From assembly GCA_900073065.1 (NCBI GenBank), contig FJOG01000014.1, positions 65,116-118,319 of the forward strand: a stretch of 53,204 bases of DNA. Reading direction: 5' to 3'. Source of the DNA: Phialocephala subalpina. Taxonomy: Eukaryota; Ascomycota; Leotiomycetes; Helotiales; Mollisiaceae. The notes under the pieces were generated by a model. That model ran no database searches, was not told where the DNA came from, and saw only the letters and a list, made by a program, of their open reading frames with translations. The position numbers and the translations under genes were made by a program. Of this stretch, positions 22,571 to 34,590 are shown in pieces (positions within the stretch are counted from its first letter, which is position 1; the number at the start of each line of letters is the position of its first letter).

Positions 22571-22894
22571 ACGTGTGTGTGGGAGCGGGGGGGGGACCGC
22601 GCCACACTAGGAAGTCAAGAGTATCCATGGAATCAAGGGTAGGGCCCCATGATATCAAGGATACTCTTGGTAATAAGATTGGTCGGGACCGTTCTTCAAG
22701 ATTATATAATTTTCAGCCACGCCACGTCGACTTTCAGCTGCCAAGAATCACGACTACAAGAGTAGAAGAATTCGCTTTTGGTTTCTCGGATGCAATGACA
22801 GCCAGTTAATAAGCAGTTGAAGATTGTGTTCCTACCCGGGACGAAATAACATATCGAAGAGTCAATCCCCGGGAGTTGCACCTTTCCACACAAA

Positions 22895-25259
22895 ATGCCA
22901 CTCAACGAGTTGATTATGAGTCGGGCTCGCATCCATGATATGACAAATTTCGATTTCGATGCATATCGAGAAGGCAGACCACAACCTTCAGATTCCCAAG
23001 ATCCTAGTACAGTTCGAACCCGGCCAGTAACCTGCTCCATTTGCCAAGACCTTGATTTCCGACCTAATGACTACGATTTGCCTGTAGATCTGAAGATCAA
23101 GATTCCGGACCTCAAGAACGGAAGAGATGACGGATGCACCTCATGCATCTTGCTTTCTGAAGCACTGATCAGAGTTTTTGCAACCTTGGAGCCAGTAGAG
23201 TCTCTGGTTCTCAAGTCTACGGCGCCCAGCACACCACTTATTAGCTGGGTTGACTTTCAAGACGGGCGCAGGAGAGAATATCTAGAATTTTTCGTCGACG
23301 AAGGATCACCGAGCAAGTGGCCGATAATTGGTGCCGCTCAAGACATTTCCGATGACTCTTCCTCCCAATCTTGCATGGCACTGGCGACAAGCTTTCTCAA
23401 TGATTGCACAAAAAATCACAAGAATGCCATCGCCCAGTTAAACCACCATTGCCAACGAGGGTTATCGACATTGGCTCCGAAGGTGGGAACATTAAACTGT
23501 ACGAGACAACAGGAGAGAAAGGCGACTACGCAGCGTTGAGCCATTGCTGGGGACAGAGCGCCAACCCTGTGATTACAACATCGAAAAATCTTCCGGAGAG
23601 GATGGCCTCCATAAAGTTCAATGACTTGCCGAAAACCTTCCAGGATGCGGTAACAATCACCAGACGCCTCGGAGTACCATATCTATGGATTGACTCCCTT
23701 TGTATCATCCAGGACTCAGCAGAAGATTGGGCAAAGGAAGCCATGAAAATGAGCAGTGTCTACACAGACGCGTTGGTCACAATTGCTGCTGACGGCTCGG
23801 AGGACAGTAAAGGCGGTTGCTTCATCGGAAAAGATAGGCTCCACACACTCACCCATCTGGACTGCGCAGGTCCAAAAGGAGAGAGGAGCAAGGTGAAAGT
23901 CAGATATCAAGGAATCAGACCCGATGGCAATTCCATATCTCACGCCAATCGACTTCGTCCTCGCAGCAGCAGAAGATTGGGCAAAGGAAGCCATGAAAAT
24001 GAGCAGTGTCTACACAGACGCGTTGGTCACAATTGCTGCTGACGGCTCGGAGGACAGTAAAGGCGGTTGCTTCATCGGAAAAGATAGGCTCCACACACTC
24101 ACCCATCTGGACTGCGCAGGTCCAAAAGGAGAGAGGAGCAAGGTGAAAGTCAGATATCAAGGAATCAGACCCGATGGCAATTCCATATCTCACGCCAATC
24201 GACTTCGTCCTCGCAGCCGTACCAGAAAGATCGACTCGTTGCTCTTTCTGGCATTGCGGCGACAATGTCGGGTGCTAGACCTCAAATGGACTACGAGAGT
24301 ATCCTTCAGACATTTTCTCAAATTTACGTCTCCGACGGTAGCAGAAATCTTCCTACACCAGCAGAGCTCGCAAACTCTTTCGCCAAAGCCGAAGAGCAAC
24401 CCTACGTCGCCGGTCTCTGGGATAATGATATGGAAATCGGCCTCCTCTGGCACACAGCTGAATGGGTAGAGAATAGGCGATATATCAGTACAAGACAAGA
24501 ATCTACGTCGCTCCCTCTTGGTCATGGGCTTCCATCACCGGCGCGGTCACGTATGTCCGCGAGAATTCTCCGAATGGCAAAGACCGCTTCCAACAAATTC
24601 TCGGGATGCAAGACGTTACCTGCGAGCCAGCGACATCTAACACTTTCGGGTCCGTCAGAATCGCCGAGATCAAAACCAATGGCTTCGTTGTCCCCGTTCG
24701 CTTACACCGTAGCGGAAATTCCAGCACGCAGAAAGATGAACCTTCGAATCACACTTGGCTCGTGGTCAGCGAGCGTGACTTTCGCGATGATAGGAGGGCG
24801 TATTTCCAGTCTACGACAGACATATCAACGCGGGAAGAGCCGGCTTTTCAGTTCATCGCTCATGAGAACCCGTCTCCGCACCAAGACTCAGAGTACGAAG
24901 TTGAACCGATCTCCGAACGGACATTCTCTGTAGTAAACACAAACAATATCCGCATTATCCGGGGTACGAGGATTGAAATGCCACAGGAAAGTCCATACGA
25001 TTTCATGTATCCTGATATCTATGGTGACGGATATGAGGTTGATCAAAATGAAGAGTATTTGCTGCTGTTGGTGGGATATCAGTATGAATTGGTTGGGGAG
25101 AGGAAGAGGGAGAAGAGGGCGTATGGGTTGGTGCTGAAGCGGGAATCTGCACCAAGATATCAGGAAAGGTGGGTGAGGGTGGGAATGATGGTTAGTAGGT
25201 GGTACTGGTGGGACAGTTGGTTTAGGGTTGCAAGTCCATACAATCTGACATTAGTGTGA
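22895..25259 (+). pseudogene. HET-domain pseudogene 2 (frameshifts, 250-bp duplication, missing segment)
   Basis: The frame from ATG 22895 shows VTCSICQDLDF and CTSCILLSEAL. Near 23415-23430 a 1-base loss moves the protein to another frame, where LPTRVIDIG, ALSHCWGQSANPVITT and VPYLWIDSLCIIQDSAEDWA continue. An exact 250-bp tandem duplication (23717-23966 / 23967-24216) follows. Immediately after it the frame jumps to YQKDRLVALSGIAATM, so the RAWTLQE part of the HET domain appears to be missing. Near 24480 an extra AT in CGATATATCAG shifts frame again, after which YVAPSWSWASITGAV continues to the stop at 25259. At least four separate lesions make this a pseudogene, or a badly assembled gene. 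Confidence 0.85.
23717..24216. repeat. Perfect 250-bp tandem duplication (23717-23966 / 23967-24216)
   Basis: Both units begin CAGCAGAAGATTGG and end CGTCCTCGCAG. I found no mismatch between the copies. The unit length is the same as that of the unrelated duplication at 1935-2434. Confidence 0.95.
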
Positions 25260-25511
25260 GAAGAACTCTTTCGCTATCTCATAATCCTCATACACCTAAG
25301 ATCAACAAAACCAAAGCATTTTTTGGAGTCAAAGAGCTCGCAAAGTTCAACATAGACTTATACGCATGCGCTAGTCTGCCGTGGCATATGGCGGTGAATA
25401 AAGGGACCTCGCCTGCCCATTTACCACAAGCTCTCAATATGCCAACCAAAGACTTCGACTTCACAACCAAGATAACATTAACAAGAACCCAACACAAAGC
25501 CAACCGTCAAC

Positions 25512-25685
25512 ATGGATACCATTACCAGCGCAGCCAACAACGTTACTTTAGCAGCATCCAATGCTATCTAGGGCAAACCCGCAGCAAACAAGGTCAATGA
25601 TATAAGCGGTAAAGAGCCAATTTCCGGCGAACTTGGAAATGTCAAGGCTGGAGAACTTTACGAGTATTTCAATTCTGCAGATTAA
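25512..25685 (+). pseudogene. Small fungal protein relic with TAG in place of a likely Trp
   Basis: The ATG at 25512 opens MDTITSAANNVTLAASNAI, then TAG at 25569-25571, then GKPAANKV, KEPISGELGNVKAGELYEY and a final TAA at 25683. The frame is otherwise open for 58 codons. The pattern of a helical Ala-rich start followed by EPISGxxGNVKAGE resembles a family of very small fungal proteins, as far as I can tell by eye. In that pattern the stop stands where AIWG would be expected, so TGG to TAG, a RIP-type change. The AT-rich block begins right after it. Confidence 0.55.
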
Positions 25686-28080
25686 ACAAGGGTCAAAGCT
25701 TATCATGTAAATCTAATATAAGAAAATAAGTTTTATATAAACATTTTAATATAATATCTCTTTTTATTTTTATTTTTATTTTCTAGAAAATATTAAAAGA
25801 GTTTATAAATTTATAATAATTAATAATTATTTGATTTCTAGAATTATTTAGAATAATTATATATAAAGGATTTTATTTATATAATAGGTTACGTAATATT
25901 TAAAGATAAAGTAATAAGCTTTTTAATTATATAATTTTATTTATATTTTCTCGAAATTTTCAAAGATAAAATTAATTTTATTATATTATAAATATTTAAT
26001 AATTTAATAAGATTTGAAAGATTATTATTAAATATAATTATTATAATTTATATTTAGAATTTGTTTTAAATAAGAAAAATAAAATCTATTTTACAAATAA
26101 TTATATTTGATTTTCATTCTTGGATATAATAAATATAATAAGAAAAATAAGAAATTTAATATAAATAATTTATAAGATTTAAGAAATTATATTATTTTAT
26201 AATTCTAAGAAAAATATAATCAAAATTAAAAGAAATTAATTAAATAAATAAATAAAAATTTATTAATTATAATTATAATACTTATTAATATAAATAATAA
26301 AAATATTTAATACAATTAATTTTAATATTATTATTAAATAATATTTATTTTAATTTTTAATTAATTATTTAATTAAATTATTAAATTATTAATTTTAATT
26401 TAATAATAAAAAATAAATATAAAATTAGTTTTTATTTTAAAATTTCTAATATATATTATATAATTTTAAACTCTTATCTATTGAAAATCACGTGGTATCA
26501 CGTATAGGATTGGGTGTCCTACTGGCGCAGCCTCTGGCTGGCTTACAGCCACCACCCAAGGCTGCGCAGCCTCCATAACCTACGTAGAGCTCGCGTAAGC
26601 TTACGCGTAGCGTAGGAGGTCTTACGAGGGCTATGCGGTTGTTATTCTTAGGCTGTTATTCTGTATATAAAGGCCCTTTGAATCTCTGGCAGAAAGACAG
26701 AGATTAGTCTAGTACCAATTTGACTTATTATTGCCTCCTTCTATTCTACACCTCACACGTGGTTAGAATATAAGGGGTTCGAGTAAATAGAAAATTAAAA
26801 TTCATTTTGAGTTTCGAATTTAAAAATTAAAAATTAAGAATTAAATTTTTTTAGAAAAATTTCTTTTAATTTTTTTTTAGAATTCGATTACTTATTAAAT
26901 ATATTAAATTAACTTTATTTATAATTTGCAAAATATAAAAATAAAAAGTTTAATATTTAATTTTTATCAAAATAATTAATTTAAATAAATTTTTTTTTTA
27001 AATATTTAAAATATTTAAATTAAAATAAAATATTAAAATAATAATATTTTGAGTTTTATTTTAAGAATTTATATTATATTTATTCTCTTATAGAATTTTA
27101 TAATAGGTTTATATATAAAAAGCTTTTAATTAAAAGAATATTTATATAATTAAAAAATTTTCAAATATAAAATTTTTATAAAATTCTATTAAAGAATAAA
27201 ATTAATATAACTTTATAAAAATTAAATACTTAATATAATTGATTTTTAAAGTAAATTCTATTAAATAATAACTTTTTTTTTAATTATTATCCAATAGAAT
27301 TTATTTCGCAAAAAATCGATTAATTATATTGATTTTAATTTTGATTATAAATATCAAAGAAATTAAAAAATATATTAATTTGAATTTAATTATATAAATA
27401 TTCTTTTAATTAAAAGCCTTTTATATATAAATTTATAAAATAAAATATATTAAAATAAGAAAATAATTTTCCAAGTAATTTATTTTAAATATTAATTAAT
27501 ATTATTATAAAAAATATAATTTAAAAAGTATATTATTAAATAAAAAAAAGTTATTCTTTATAAAAACATTTTTATAAAGTTTATAAAATAAAATACAAAA
27601 GTATAAAAACAAGAAAAAATAAGAAATATTTACGAGGTATAAATATATTAAATTTTATTTAAACGAGGAATAAAATATTAATTTTTGAATATAATTAAAA
27701 AATAATTTATATTTAAATAATTATTTAAAGAAAAGAAATTAAATTAACTTAAAATTTATATAAATATAAATAAAGAAATATAAAATATTATATATTTGCT
27801 TTTAGAATTCTTAAATATTATTTTTCAAAATATGAATTTTAATAGAAGTTTATTAACTTTTATTTTTTAATAATATTAATAATATTTTAAATATAAAGAA
27901 TAAAAGATAAATTGAGAATATTAATAAATATATTATTAATTATTATTATAATTATTGAAAATTAATAATAATTATTTGAGAAATATATAATTGAAAATCC
28001 AAAATCAAATAAAATATCTTATCAAATATTTTAAGATATTTTATTATTAAATGAACCTTGGATTACTTGAGATAAAATAT
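25686..28080. other. Large AT-rich RIP-like block
   Basis: About 2.4 kb of nearly pure A/T sequence without frames, interrupted by one normal-composition island at about 26480-26790 (see the LTR entry). It looks like a RIP-degraded repeat. Confidence 0.85.
26493..26755 (+). mobile_element. Possible solo LTR inside the AT-rich block
   Basis: This island of ordinary composition starts TGGTATCACG and ends ACACCTCA, i.e. TG..CA. The 4-base CACG lies immediately outside both ends (26489-26492 and 26756-26759). It contains TATATAAAGGCCC near 26665 and a perfect 16-bp palindrome CGCGTAAGCTTACGCG near 26592. TG..CA ends, a short direct repeat and a TATA box suit an LTR of about 263 bp. No second LTR or retrotransposon coding sequence is visible, so this is tentative. 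Confidence 0.4.
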
Positions 28081-28551
28081 TAGAATTAGAAATTAATAGC
28101 TATCCTACAAATAACAAATATCAGGAAAGGAAAAAGCAGATGATAAATATGTCCAATGTCCTACCAACCCTTGTTTTCAACTTGGCATCAAAAGAATATA
28201 ATGTCTAGAAGCAGCTGATTCTCTCTGCCATCAGCATTCCCTGAAACAATACAATGGATATTTTCTAAAAAGGCAACAGAAGAAAGACCAAAAAGCGAAC
28301 AGAGCATCAAAAGCTAGCATAATAACCAGTGGAAGGAAAGACAATGAAGAGGCAACACTTGCTACAGAATCACCAGCACACCAAAATGCCAATACCAAGG
28401 CTGCATACGAATCTCCTCTATTGTCTATCCCCCCTCTATCATGAGAATCCACTCTATGCATCTTCCCACCTCACAAAGCTAAACACAAGAACGCCCAACA
28501 CCGAAGCAACACAAGCCCACAATGAGCATCTACCCCACCAGCGGCTCCTGA
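28081..28551. other. 3' flank of the TatD gene
   Basis: Composition returns to normal near 28090. No gene is supported. The stretch probably holds the 3' untranslated region of the TatD-family gene. Confidence 0.4.
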
Positions 28552-29899
28552 TCACGACTTGATGTCCCCACCAACCCCGAACATCTTGACACTATTCGCC
28601 CAAGCCGCCTCGGCAACCTCTTTGACGGGAACACCCTTGATACCAGCAACCGCCCAAGCAACATGTCCAATCATACAAGGTTCATTTCGTCCCTTGATCA
28701 TGAGGCCTTCTGCCCAGCGCTCTTTTTTGACGGATTTCCATTCGCGCAGTTCGCCATTTTGGTCTTCTTGCCTGGGCTCCTCTTCTGATTCTTTTGTGGG
28801 CACATCGGGCGTATCGGCTGTTTTTTCGTTCTCCTTTCCTGCCAATGGGGTCTGGTCTCCGCCTTTTGGCTTTCCATTCGGCTTCCCATTCGCCTTATTC
28901 GATATTTTCAGCGTCTTGATACCAACACCCATAGTAAGCAAATAATCCTGACTGGCATGACTCGGCCTCATCTCACACCAAGGCCCATCAGTCTCAACCT
29001 GCAACCTCTCCAACGGCACATTCCTAACCACCTCACAATTCTGTTCCGTCTTCATACTACATCCATTAATCCCAATATCCCATCCATGCTCCACTAATTC
29101 TAGCATCTCTTCTTTCGTTCCCGTGAAACTATGCACTACTCCCTTCCTCGGCAAGCGATCGGAAAACTTGTTCAGGATAGAGATGAAGTCGGCGTGGGCT
29201 GCGCGGGAGTGAAGGAAGAGGGGAAGATTGACATCGACGGCGATTTGGAGCTGGGCTTCGAAATATTGGAGTTGGAGGTCTTTGGGACAGTGTTCCAGCC
29301 GGTCGTAATCGAGTCCTATTTCTCCGAATGCTACTGCGTGACCTTCACCTTTCGCTTCGATTGCCAATTTCCTTACCGCATCTAGCATTATTTGCGGGTT
29401 GTCTGAGGTTGTGAATTGGAGGCAGTTGCATGGATGGACACCAATTGTTGCGTATATGATTCCCGCTATCCAACCCTTCTCAGTATATGTTCGAAAGAGG
29501 GGTGGAGAGGGAAGGGAAGAGGGGAGAAGTACGATGTTCTTTCGCCAACTCAATAGCTTTCCTACTCTCGTGTAGATCACTCCCCGTAACAATCAATTTC
29601 TCACATCCCGCCTCCTTCGCACGTTGTAAGATACCAGAGAGATCATTGGGATGTCGCTGTGTGCCGTGGTAGAGGCCTGTGAAGACTGGGTCGGTGAGGT
29701 TGATGCCTATCTACTGTGCAGAAGGTGGATTAGCTTTGCATGCTCTGCAATTGTTGGACAGGATGTGAAATCTGGAAGATGATGCGGGGAAGTATACATC
29801 TACATAGCGCGGTCTGTACACTTTCTTCAGTCCATTCGTGAGAGGGACAGAAGGCTGAGATGTCGAAGCCGCAGCTTCTGGAGGGGATTCAGTCGCCAT
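28552..29899 (-). CDS. TatD-family metal-dependent deoxyribonuclease
   Basis: Three exons, 29798-29899, 29533-29710 and 28552-29465, have introns of 87 and 67 bp and give 397 aa from MATESPPEAA. An in-frame ATG at 29995 would add 32 residues resembling a targeting peptide. Family blocks in order are RYVDIGINLTDPVFTG, LYHGTQRHPNDL, LIVTGSDLHES, YATIGVHPCN, AFGEIGLDYDRL, LFLHSRAAHADF, VVHSFTGTKEEM, IGINGCSMKT and QVETDGPWCEM. The Glu, His and Asp residues in these motifs are the metal ligands of the TatD amidohydrolase fold. A Lys/Glu-rich insertion of about 70 residues lies before KGRNEPCMIGHV, which is common in fungal members by appearance. A nuclease role in DNA repair or degradation is known for the family. 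Confidence 0.92.
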
Positions 29900-30344
29900 T
29901 GCGAAGGTTCGCAGATTCGATGGACAGAGTAATAGACTCGATAGGATCCAATGCGGTCGTGGAAGAAGTTTTAAAGTGTGCGAAAGAAGAGTCATCGAGT
30001 TCTGCTCATTTTGTGGTTGTGAGAGGGGGAAGGCTTGATGTTGTGAGTCAAATTTCCAAGCGAGGCTACAAGGCTGAAATTCTTGAGTGTTGGTGGCTTG
30101 CTCCTACTCTTTGGGCCAAGAGAGCTTTTTCACCCGTCCTGGGACATTATTGTACTCTAGAGGTGAAAGACAGAGACGTACAATCCATTATGATTCTAGC
30201 AATCACCGCGAAAAACTTGCCATTTCATGTTACCAAGCCCCCGCGTTGTTGGATATCTCCCAGACTCCGCCCAGATGCCTCAAAACGCCACTTCATGTTA
30301 CTCATACACGTTCGTCAATTACAAGCATAAACACGAGATGTATC
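29900..30344. other. Intergenic between TatD and CENP-N genes
   Basis: It holds the promoter, and perhaps an N-terminal extension, of the TatD gene together with the 3' flank of the CENP-N-like gene. I see no separate gene. Confidence 0.4.
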
Positions 30345-31835
30345 CTACATCCCTGTTCCCTTGAATCCTCTCATGCGACCATCTCGTACCACACCAAGAC
30401 TCACACCCTCCTCACCAGTCATCCATCCTGGCATCTTCTCTCCATCGACAATGCCAGCTTCCACCAACTCTCTGATCCCAGCAAAGACATGTTGACCATG
30501 AAAGGTCAGACGGACATCTGGTCGCCAGCCATCGGCTCGAACATCGTCGTCATCGGCTTTGTCGAGCTCGGTGCTGATGGTGCTTCTCCTCCCTTTAGCC
30601 TTCTTGCCTCGGTCTCTAGCATTGCCGTCCAAGTCCTCGTCTTCGGCAGCAGTTTCTTCGGGAAACAGGTCATCGACCCGAATGTCAAATCTCTCGATGC
30701 CCTTCCCGTCGTCTGCTTTGGCAGTATTGCCAAATCTTCCTTTCGCAACCAGCTTCCGCCTCCTCACAATTCCCTCGTCCTCTTCTCTCTTTCGTTTCAG
30801 CCCAACGGTCTTATCTGCTGTCTTCTCCATCGTATCATCTTCCAATATTGAAGCTTCAGGCGTCGGTAACTGAGTATTCAACGGATTATCCTTCCCATTC
30901 TTCTCCTCAGCATAAACACCCCATCCTCCACCCGCAGCATTCGTCCTCCCACCGCCCCGCTTCTCAACCAAAGCATCCAGATTCCTAGCAGCCAGACTCG
31001 TGCCTTGCAGTGTATACCTCTCCCTTGGCTTTGAGAACGCTTTTGGGATTCCGTCAAGTATCAACTTCCTCAAACTCCTGTTATCCGATGTTGTAGCAGA
31101 AGGACCTCGTGGACCGCCTGGTTGTGGTGTTGTTGCTAGAGAAACGAAGATGTGAGGTGAGGAATCTGGGAATGCGACATAGAATGTTTTGCTAGAGTCG
31201 AGGATAGCTTTCTGCTTTGCAGATTGAAGAGCCAGGGAGGTATTGTAAGGACTTTCGAGGACAAAGACTCGAAGTATCAGAAGCGGTAGGGTTGCATGCC
31301 GGTCGAGATTATAATGCGCCTTGACATCAGGAAGGATTTCTCGTTGTAGATTTCGGAGAAATGTTGCAGGGTGGAATCGTGGTACGGCAGATAGAGGTTT
31401 CTCTTCGTCATTGGAGAGTTGCGCAATTTTCAATGCAGTCCATTTCTGTGATCCGGGATGGTCGTAGAGGTATTGCATGTCTGCCATTGCCAACTGGTAC
31501 AGTGATATGCCATCTCGCCAGTCTCCTTCAATTACCCTGTCCACCACATCTCTCTTGCTGCCCTTCCGAGCTTGCAGGTCGGTATATATTTCGCGCAGAG
31601 ATGCTAGGGAGGAAGCTGGAGGGTAGAGGTCGTCTTCGTCGTCTGGTTCGGCATCTTCTGAGATCAGATATGGTGCGGTGTTCTCTTGATTGCGTTCATC
31701 GAGCCAGTCGAGTACCAAGGATAGTAGGGATGGTCGCGATAATCGATGCAGGATCTTGTGTACTGCGGGGTGTGAGGAGGGGACGAGTTGGCTGGAAGAG
31801 AGGGCGGAAGTGGTTGGAATTGAGAGTGTAGTCAT
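30345..31835 (-). CDS. CENP-N/Chl4-family inner kinetochore protein
   Basis: A single-exon frame of 496 aa runs from ATG 31835. The N-terminal half matches the CENP-N/Chl4 (Mis15) layout: LHRLSRPSLLSLVLDWLDER, LYQLAMADMQYLYDHP, FHPATFLRNLQREILPDVKA and YNTSLALQ, with the block KTFYVAFPDSSPHIFVSLAT. The middle is basic and low-complexity, with KLVAKGRFGN and acidic runs. The C-terminus VRLTFHGQHVFAGIRELVEA GIVDG is also conserved in appearance. CENP-N/Chl4 belongs to the constitutive centromere-associated network, which contacts CENP-A nucleosomes. Its location is the nucleus, at centromeres. The assignment rests on remembered family features. Confidence 0.8.
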   Translation of the reverse strand: MTTLSIPTTSALSSSQLVPSSHPAVHKILHRLSRPSLLSLVLDWLDERNQENTAPYLISEDAEPDDEDDLYPPASSLASLREIYTDLQARKGSKRDVVDRVIEGDWRDGISLYQLAMADMQYLYDHPGSQKWTALKIAQLSNDEEKPLSAVPRFHPATFLRNLQREILPDVKAHYNLDRHATLPLLILRVFVLESPYNTSLALQSAKQKAILDSSKTFYVAFPDSSPHIFVSLATTPQPGGPRGPSATTSDNRSLRKLILDGIPKAFSKPRERYTLQGTSLAARNLDALVEKRGGGRTNAAGGGWGVYAEEKNGKDNPLNTQLPTPEASILEDDTMEKTADKTVGLKRKREEDEGIVRRRKLVAKGRFGNTAKADDGKGIERFDIRVDDLFPEETAAEDEDLDGNARDRGKKAKGRRSTISTELDKADDDDVRADGWRPDVRLTFHGQHVFAGIRELVEAGIVDGEKMPGWMTGEEGVSLGVVRDGRMRGFKGTGM

Positions 31836-33191
31836 CGTAGTAATGTAAGGAAGTCAATTGAATATCATAAAATGATCATTCTCCGTAGCATGGCTGGTGT
31901 TGCTAGCATAATAGGCTAATATTGACTTCTGGGTGTTGTCGCGTCCAAATTGTCAACACGCGACGGGATGAGGCTGCGAGAATCTGAATCACTTGACTTG
32001 GTCACCACCTGACTCAGCTCTTCCCGCAAATCTTTCAATCCTAGCTCCGGCCCTTGTCTCTATTTGGGGAAGCTTACTCCCAGAGGGCCCTGTGATTCGT
32101 GCATCTGAGCCACCAGTCTCAAATATAATCGGCAAATATTCGGGTTGGCTTCAATTTCACAAAAAAAGCAAGGAGTACTTGGATACTGAGCTGTGAATGT
32201 TCACGTGCTTGCAAGTGAATAGCAATGCCTAGAGTCAGATATATTCGCTTGACCTTCCAAAACGTTGACTTTCTGCTCCCTCTTGATCGAGTTAAGGCTG
32301 ATCGTCTCTGCAGATTTTGAGGCTGTTCTGGTGAGAACTGATGCCCATGAAGGGCCGCGCCAGAGTGGAGGAACATGGTGTTGATTCAGTGACTGGAAAG
32401 GACGTCCCAGAGCTCGGGGCGCCCCTCTTCTAATGTAATGTTCGAACAAGAAGTCCCAAATTCCGACGACATCCGTTAGTGTTGCGGCTGATTGGAGTCC
32501 GATTGCATTGGCAGGAAAGCGCGAGTGCACACCACCGTAGGACTGACGAGATGGCGCTGACCTGAGAGTTAACAGAGCAGGTATCTAGAGTTAAGATAGA
32601 CCCGCAATCAGCGAGCCGACTCTAACATGGAAGGTATAGTATTTGCTTTGACCCTTGGGGCGAACGAGTGAGCGAGATAGGTAAGATTGAAGTTCGGGCT
32701 GGGCGGCATGTTGTGTACGAGGCTCAGAATCGCCAGGTCGCACGAGAATCCGACCAATTGGTATTCGGGCCCGTCGGATGCAGCTATCGTCAGCACACGA
32801 TAGCCGTTTAGGCAAGCAGGGCGTGGCCGTCTATGATACAGACCGGATTACTGGACTGACTGCCGGATCAAGGCTTCTGAAAAAAGATGAAATCAAATCC
32901 CTCGGGATCACGTGAAACTCTCGACCTCGGTGAAACTGTCAGCTGAGTCTAGACTGTGGAATGGGCTTATCGGTTCGGTTGACATGTAATTTAATAAATG
33001 GGACTTCCTTGTGATAGATTGGTGCGGGGGAGAGATTTTGGGAAAGGAAGGTCTAAGGTGGACCTTGCGAGGTACGCGAGAACGAGCATGCAGAAACCAT
33101 GCAAGGGCCGCTTTAGACTTCTTTTCCCAATTCGAGATCCCTCTCACCGCTGCCGTCCCCCAACTCTAGTCTATAAACATCAGGTATCATC
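31836..33191. other. About 1.36 kb divergent intergenic region, no gene supported
   Basis: Frames on the minus strand at 32201-32530 and 32591-32815 are open but resemble nothing I know and do not splice into each other convincingly. The region must contain the promoters of the CENP-N-like gene (leftwards) and the Gpi18 gene (rightwards). Confidence 0.4.
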
Positions 33192-34590
33192 ATGCAACCA
33201 CAAAACCTAGTCCGGTGCCGTCCAATTCGATCTCTCATACTGGCCTTTGCCGCATGGAAAGCTCTTCTCCTTCTTATCGCGCTTTGCAGCCCGGGCCCGG
33301 GATATGACACGTCCACAACTCTCGCTCTGAGAGGAGATACCCAATTGCCGGGTCCTCTCACTTATGTAATCGGCAAACTCACGAAATGGGATGCCATATA
33401 CTATGTAAAAGCTGCGACTCGCGGATATCGTTATGAGCAGGAATGGGCTTTTGGGTGGGGCTTTACTCGTCTGATAGCTTTGTGCACTGCAGGTGAGTAC
33501 AAAGTATTCTGCCCATGAGACAGACATCATTAACATTTTCAGTGATTGGAAAGCTTGGAGTTTCTCATTATGATGGACTTGAAGCCATCGTGGCAATAAT
33601 TATTGCCCATTCTGCTCATCTATTGTCGGTACTTGTGCTATACCATCTCACTCTGGCAATTTTCGCCGGAGCTGCAGGAACGGCTCTCACCGCCGCTGCT
33701 TTGCATATTATCTCTCCTGCGGGTCTCTTCCTGTCAGCTCCCTGTGCTGAGAGCTCATGCGCGCTCCTGACTTTCTCTGGATGCCTACTTTTCACGAAAA
33801 GTTTTGGTCCAAATTCTCTTGGCCGGGATCTATTGGTTCTTGCATCAGGGGTGCTATTCGGCGTTGCCACGACCTTTCGAAGTAATGGATTGCTCAGCGG
33901 AATTCTTTTGCTGGAAGAGGCATTCCGGACACTTTATTTTCTGAGACATGGCTTCCATCTAAGCACTGTTCGCCGTCTGTTTACAACAGGACTAGGCGGG
34001 GTAGCTGTGGCAGTTGGGTTCCTGCTTCCACAGTATATTGCATACTCCGAGTACTGCGGACAGTCAAGCAGCGGTGCACCGAGACCGTGGTGTGATAGAA
34101 CACTACCGAGCATCTATACCTTTGTTCAGGTTCATTATTGGTAAGTCGAGTGGTCTCATAGTCAATTCATATTAACACCGCGGTTAGGAATAATGGGCTA
34201 TTCAATTACTGGACGTTGTCAAATGCACCGCTATTCATCCTCGGAGCGCCAATGTTCATTATCATGACCGTATCTGGGCTCTGGGCCATTCGAGACAGCC
34301 CTTTTAGTCAACCAAAGAATGTCGTCAAAACTGTCGATCTAACAGAGCCTCAGAGATATCAAGTCCTCCGCAACCTAGCAGCTACTCAACTATTATTGAC
34401 TGTATATACATTAACAACTGCTCACGCCCAAATCATCACCCGAATATCCTCAGCTTCTCCGGTCTGGGTGTGGTTCCTTGCAGTGGCCTGCGCAAAGGAC
34501 GAGTCAATTGCCAGGCACTTTGTCAGCTTCATGGTCATCTATGCGGTGGTGCAAGGAGGTCTCTTTGCTTCATTCCTGCCCCCAGCTTAA
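33192..34590 (+). CDS. GPI18: GPI mannosyltransferase 2 (Gpi18/PIG-V)
   Basis: Exons 33192-33492, 33543-34140 and 34188-34590, with introns of 50 and 47 bp, give 433 aa. The family signature TKWDAIYYVKAATRGY lies near residue 65, followed by QEWAFGWGF. The region HIISPAGLFLSAPCAESSCA and then TFRSNGLLSG, also typical of PIG-V, come next, and later VQVHYWNNGLFNYWTL. Many hydrophobic segments agree with an ER multi-spanning enzyme. It adds the second mannose to the GPI anchor precursor using dolichol-phosphate mannose. The length equals that usual for fungal members. It is probably a complete, working gene. Confidence 0.93.

Noticed and set aside
30559..30873. Open plus-strand frame of 104 codons opposite the CENP-N-like gene
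   Set aside because: It is the low-complexity antisense shadow of the Lys/Glu-rich coding strand, with no domain of its own.
32201..32815. Two minus-strand frames between the CENP-N and Gpi18 genes
   Set aside because: They contain no recognisable motif, do not join by plausible introns, and have no supporting start context.
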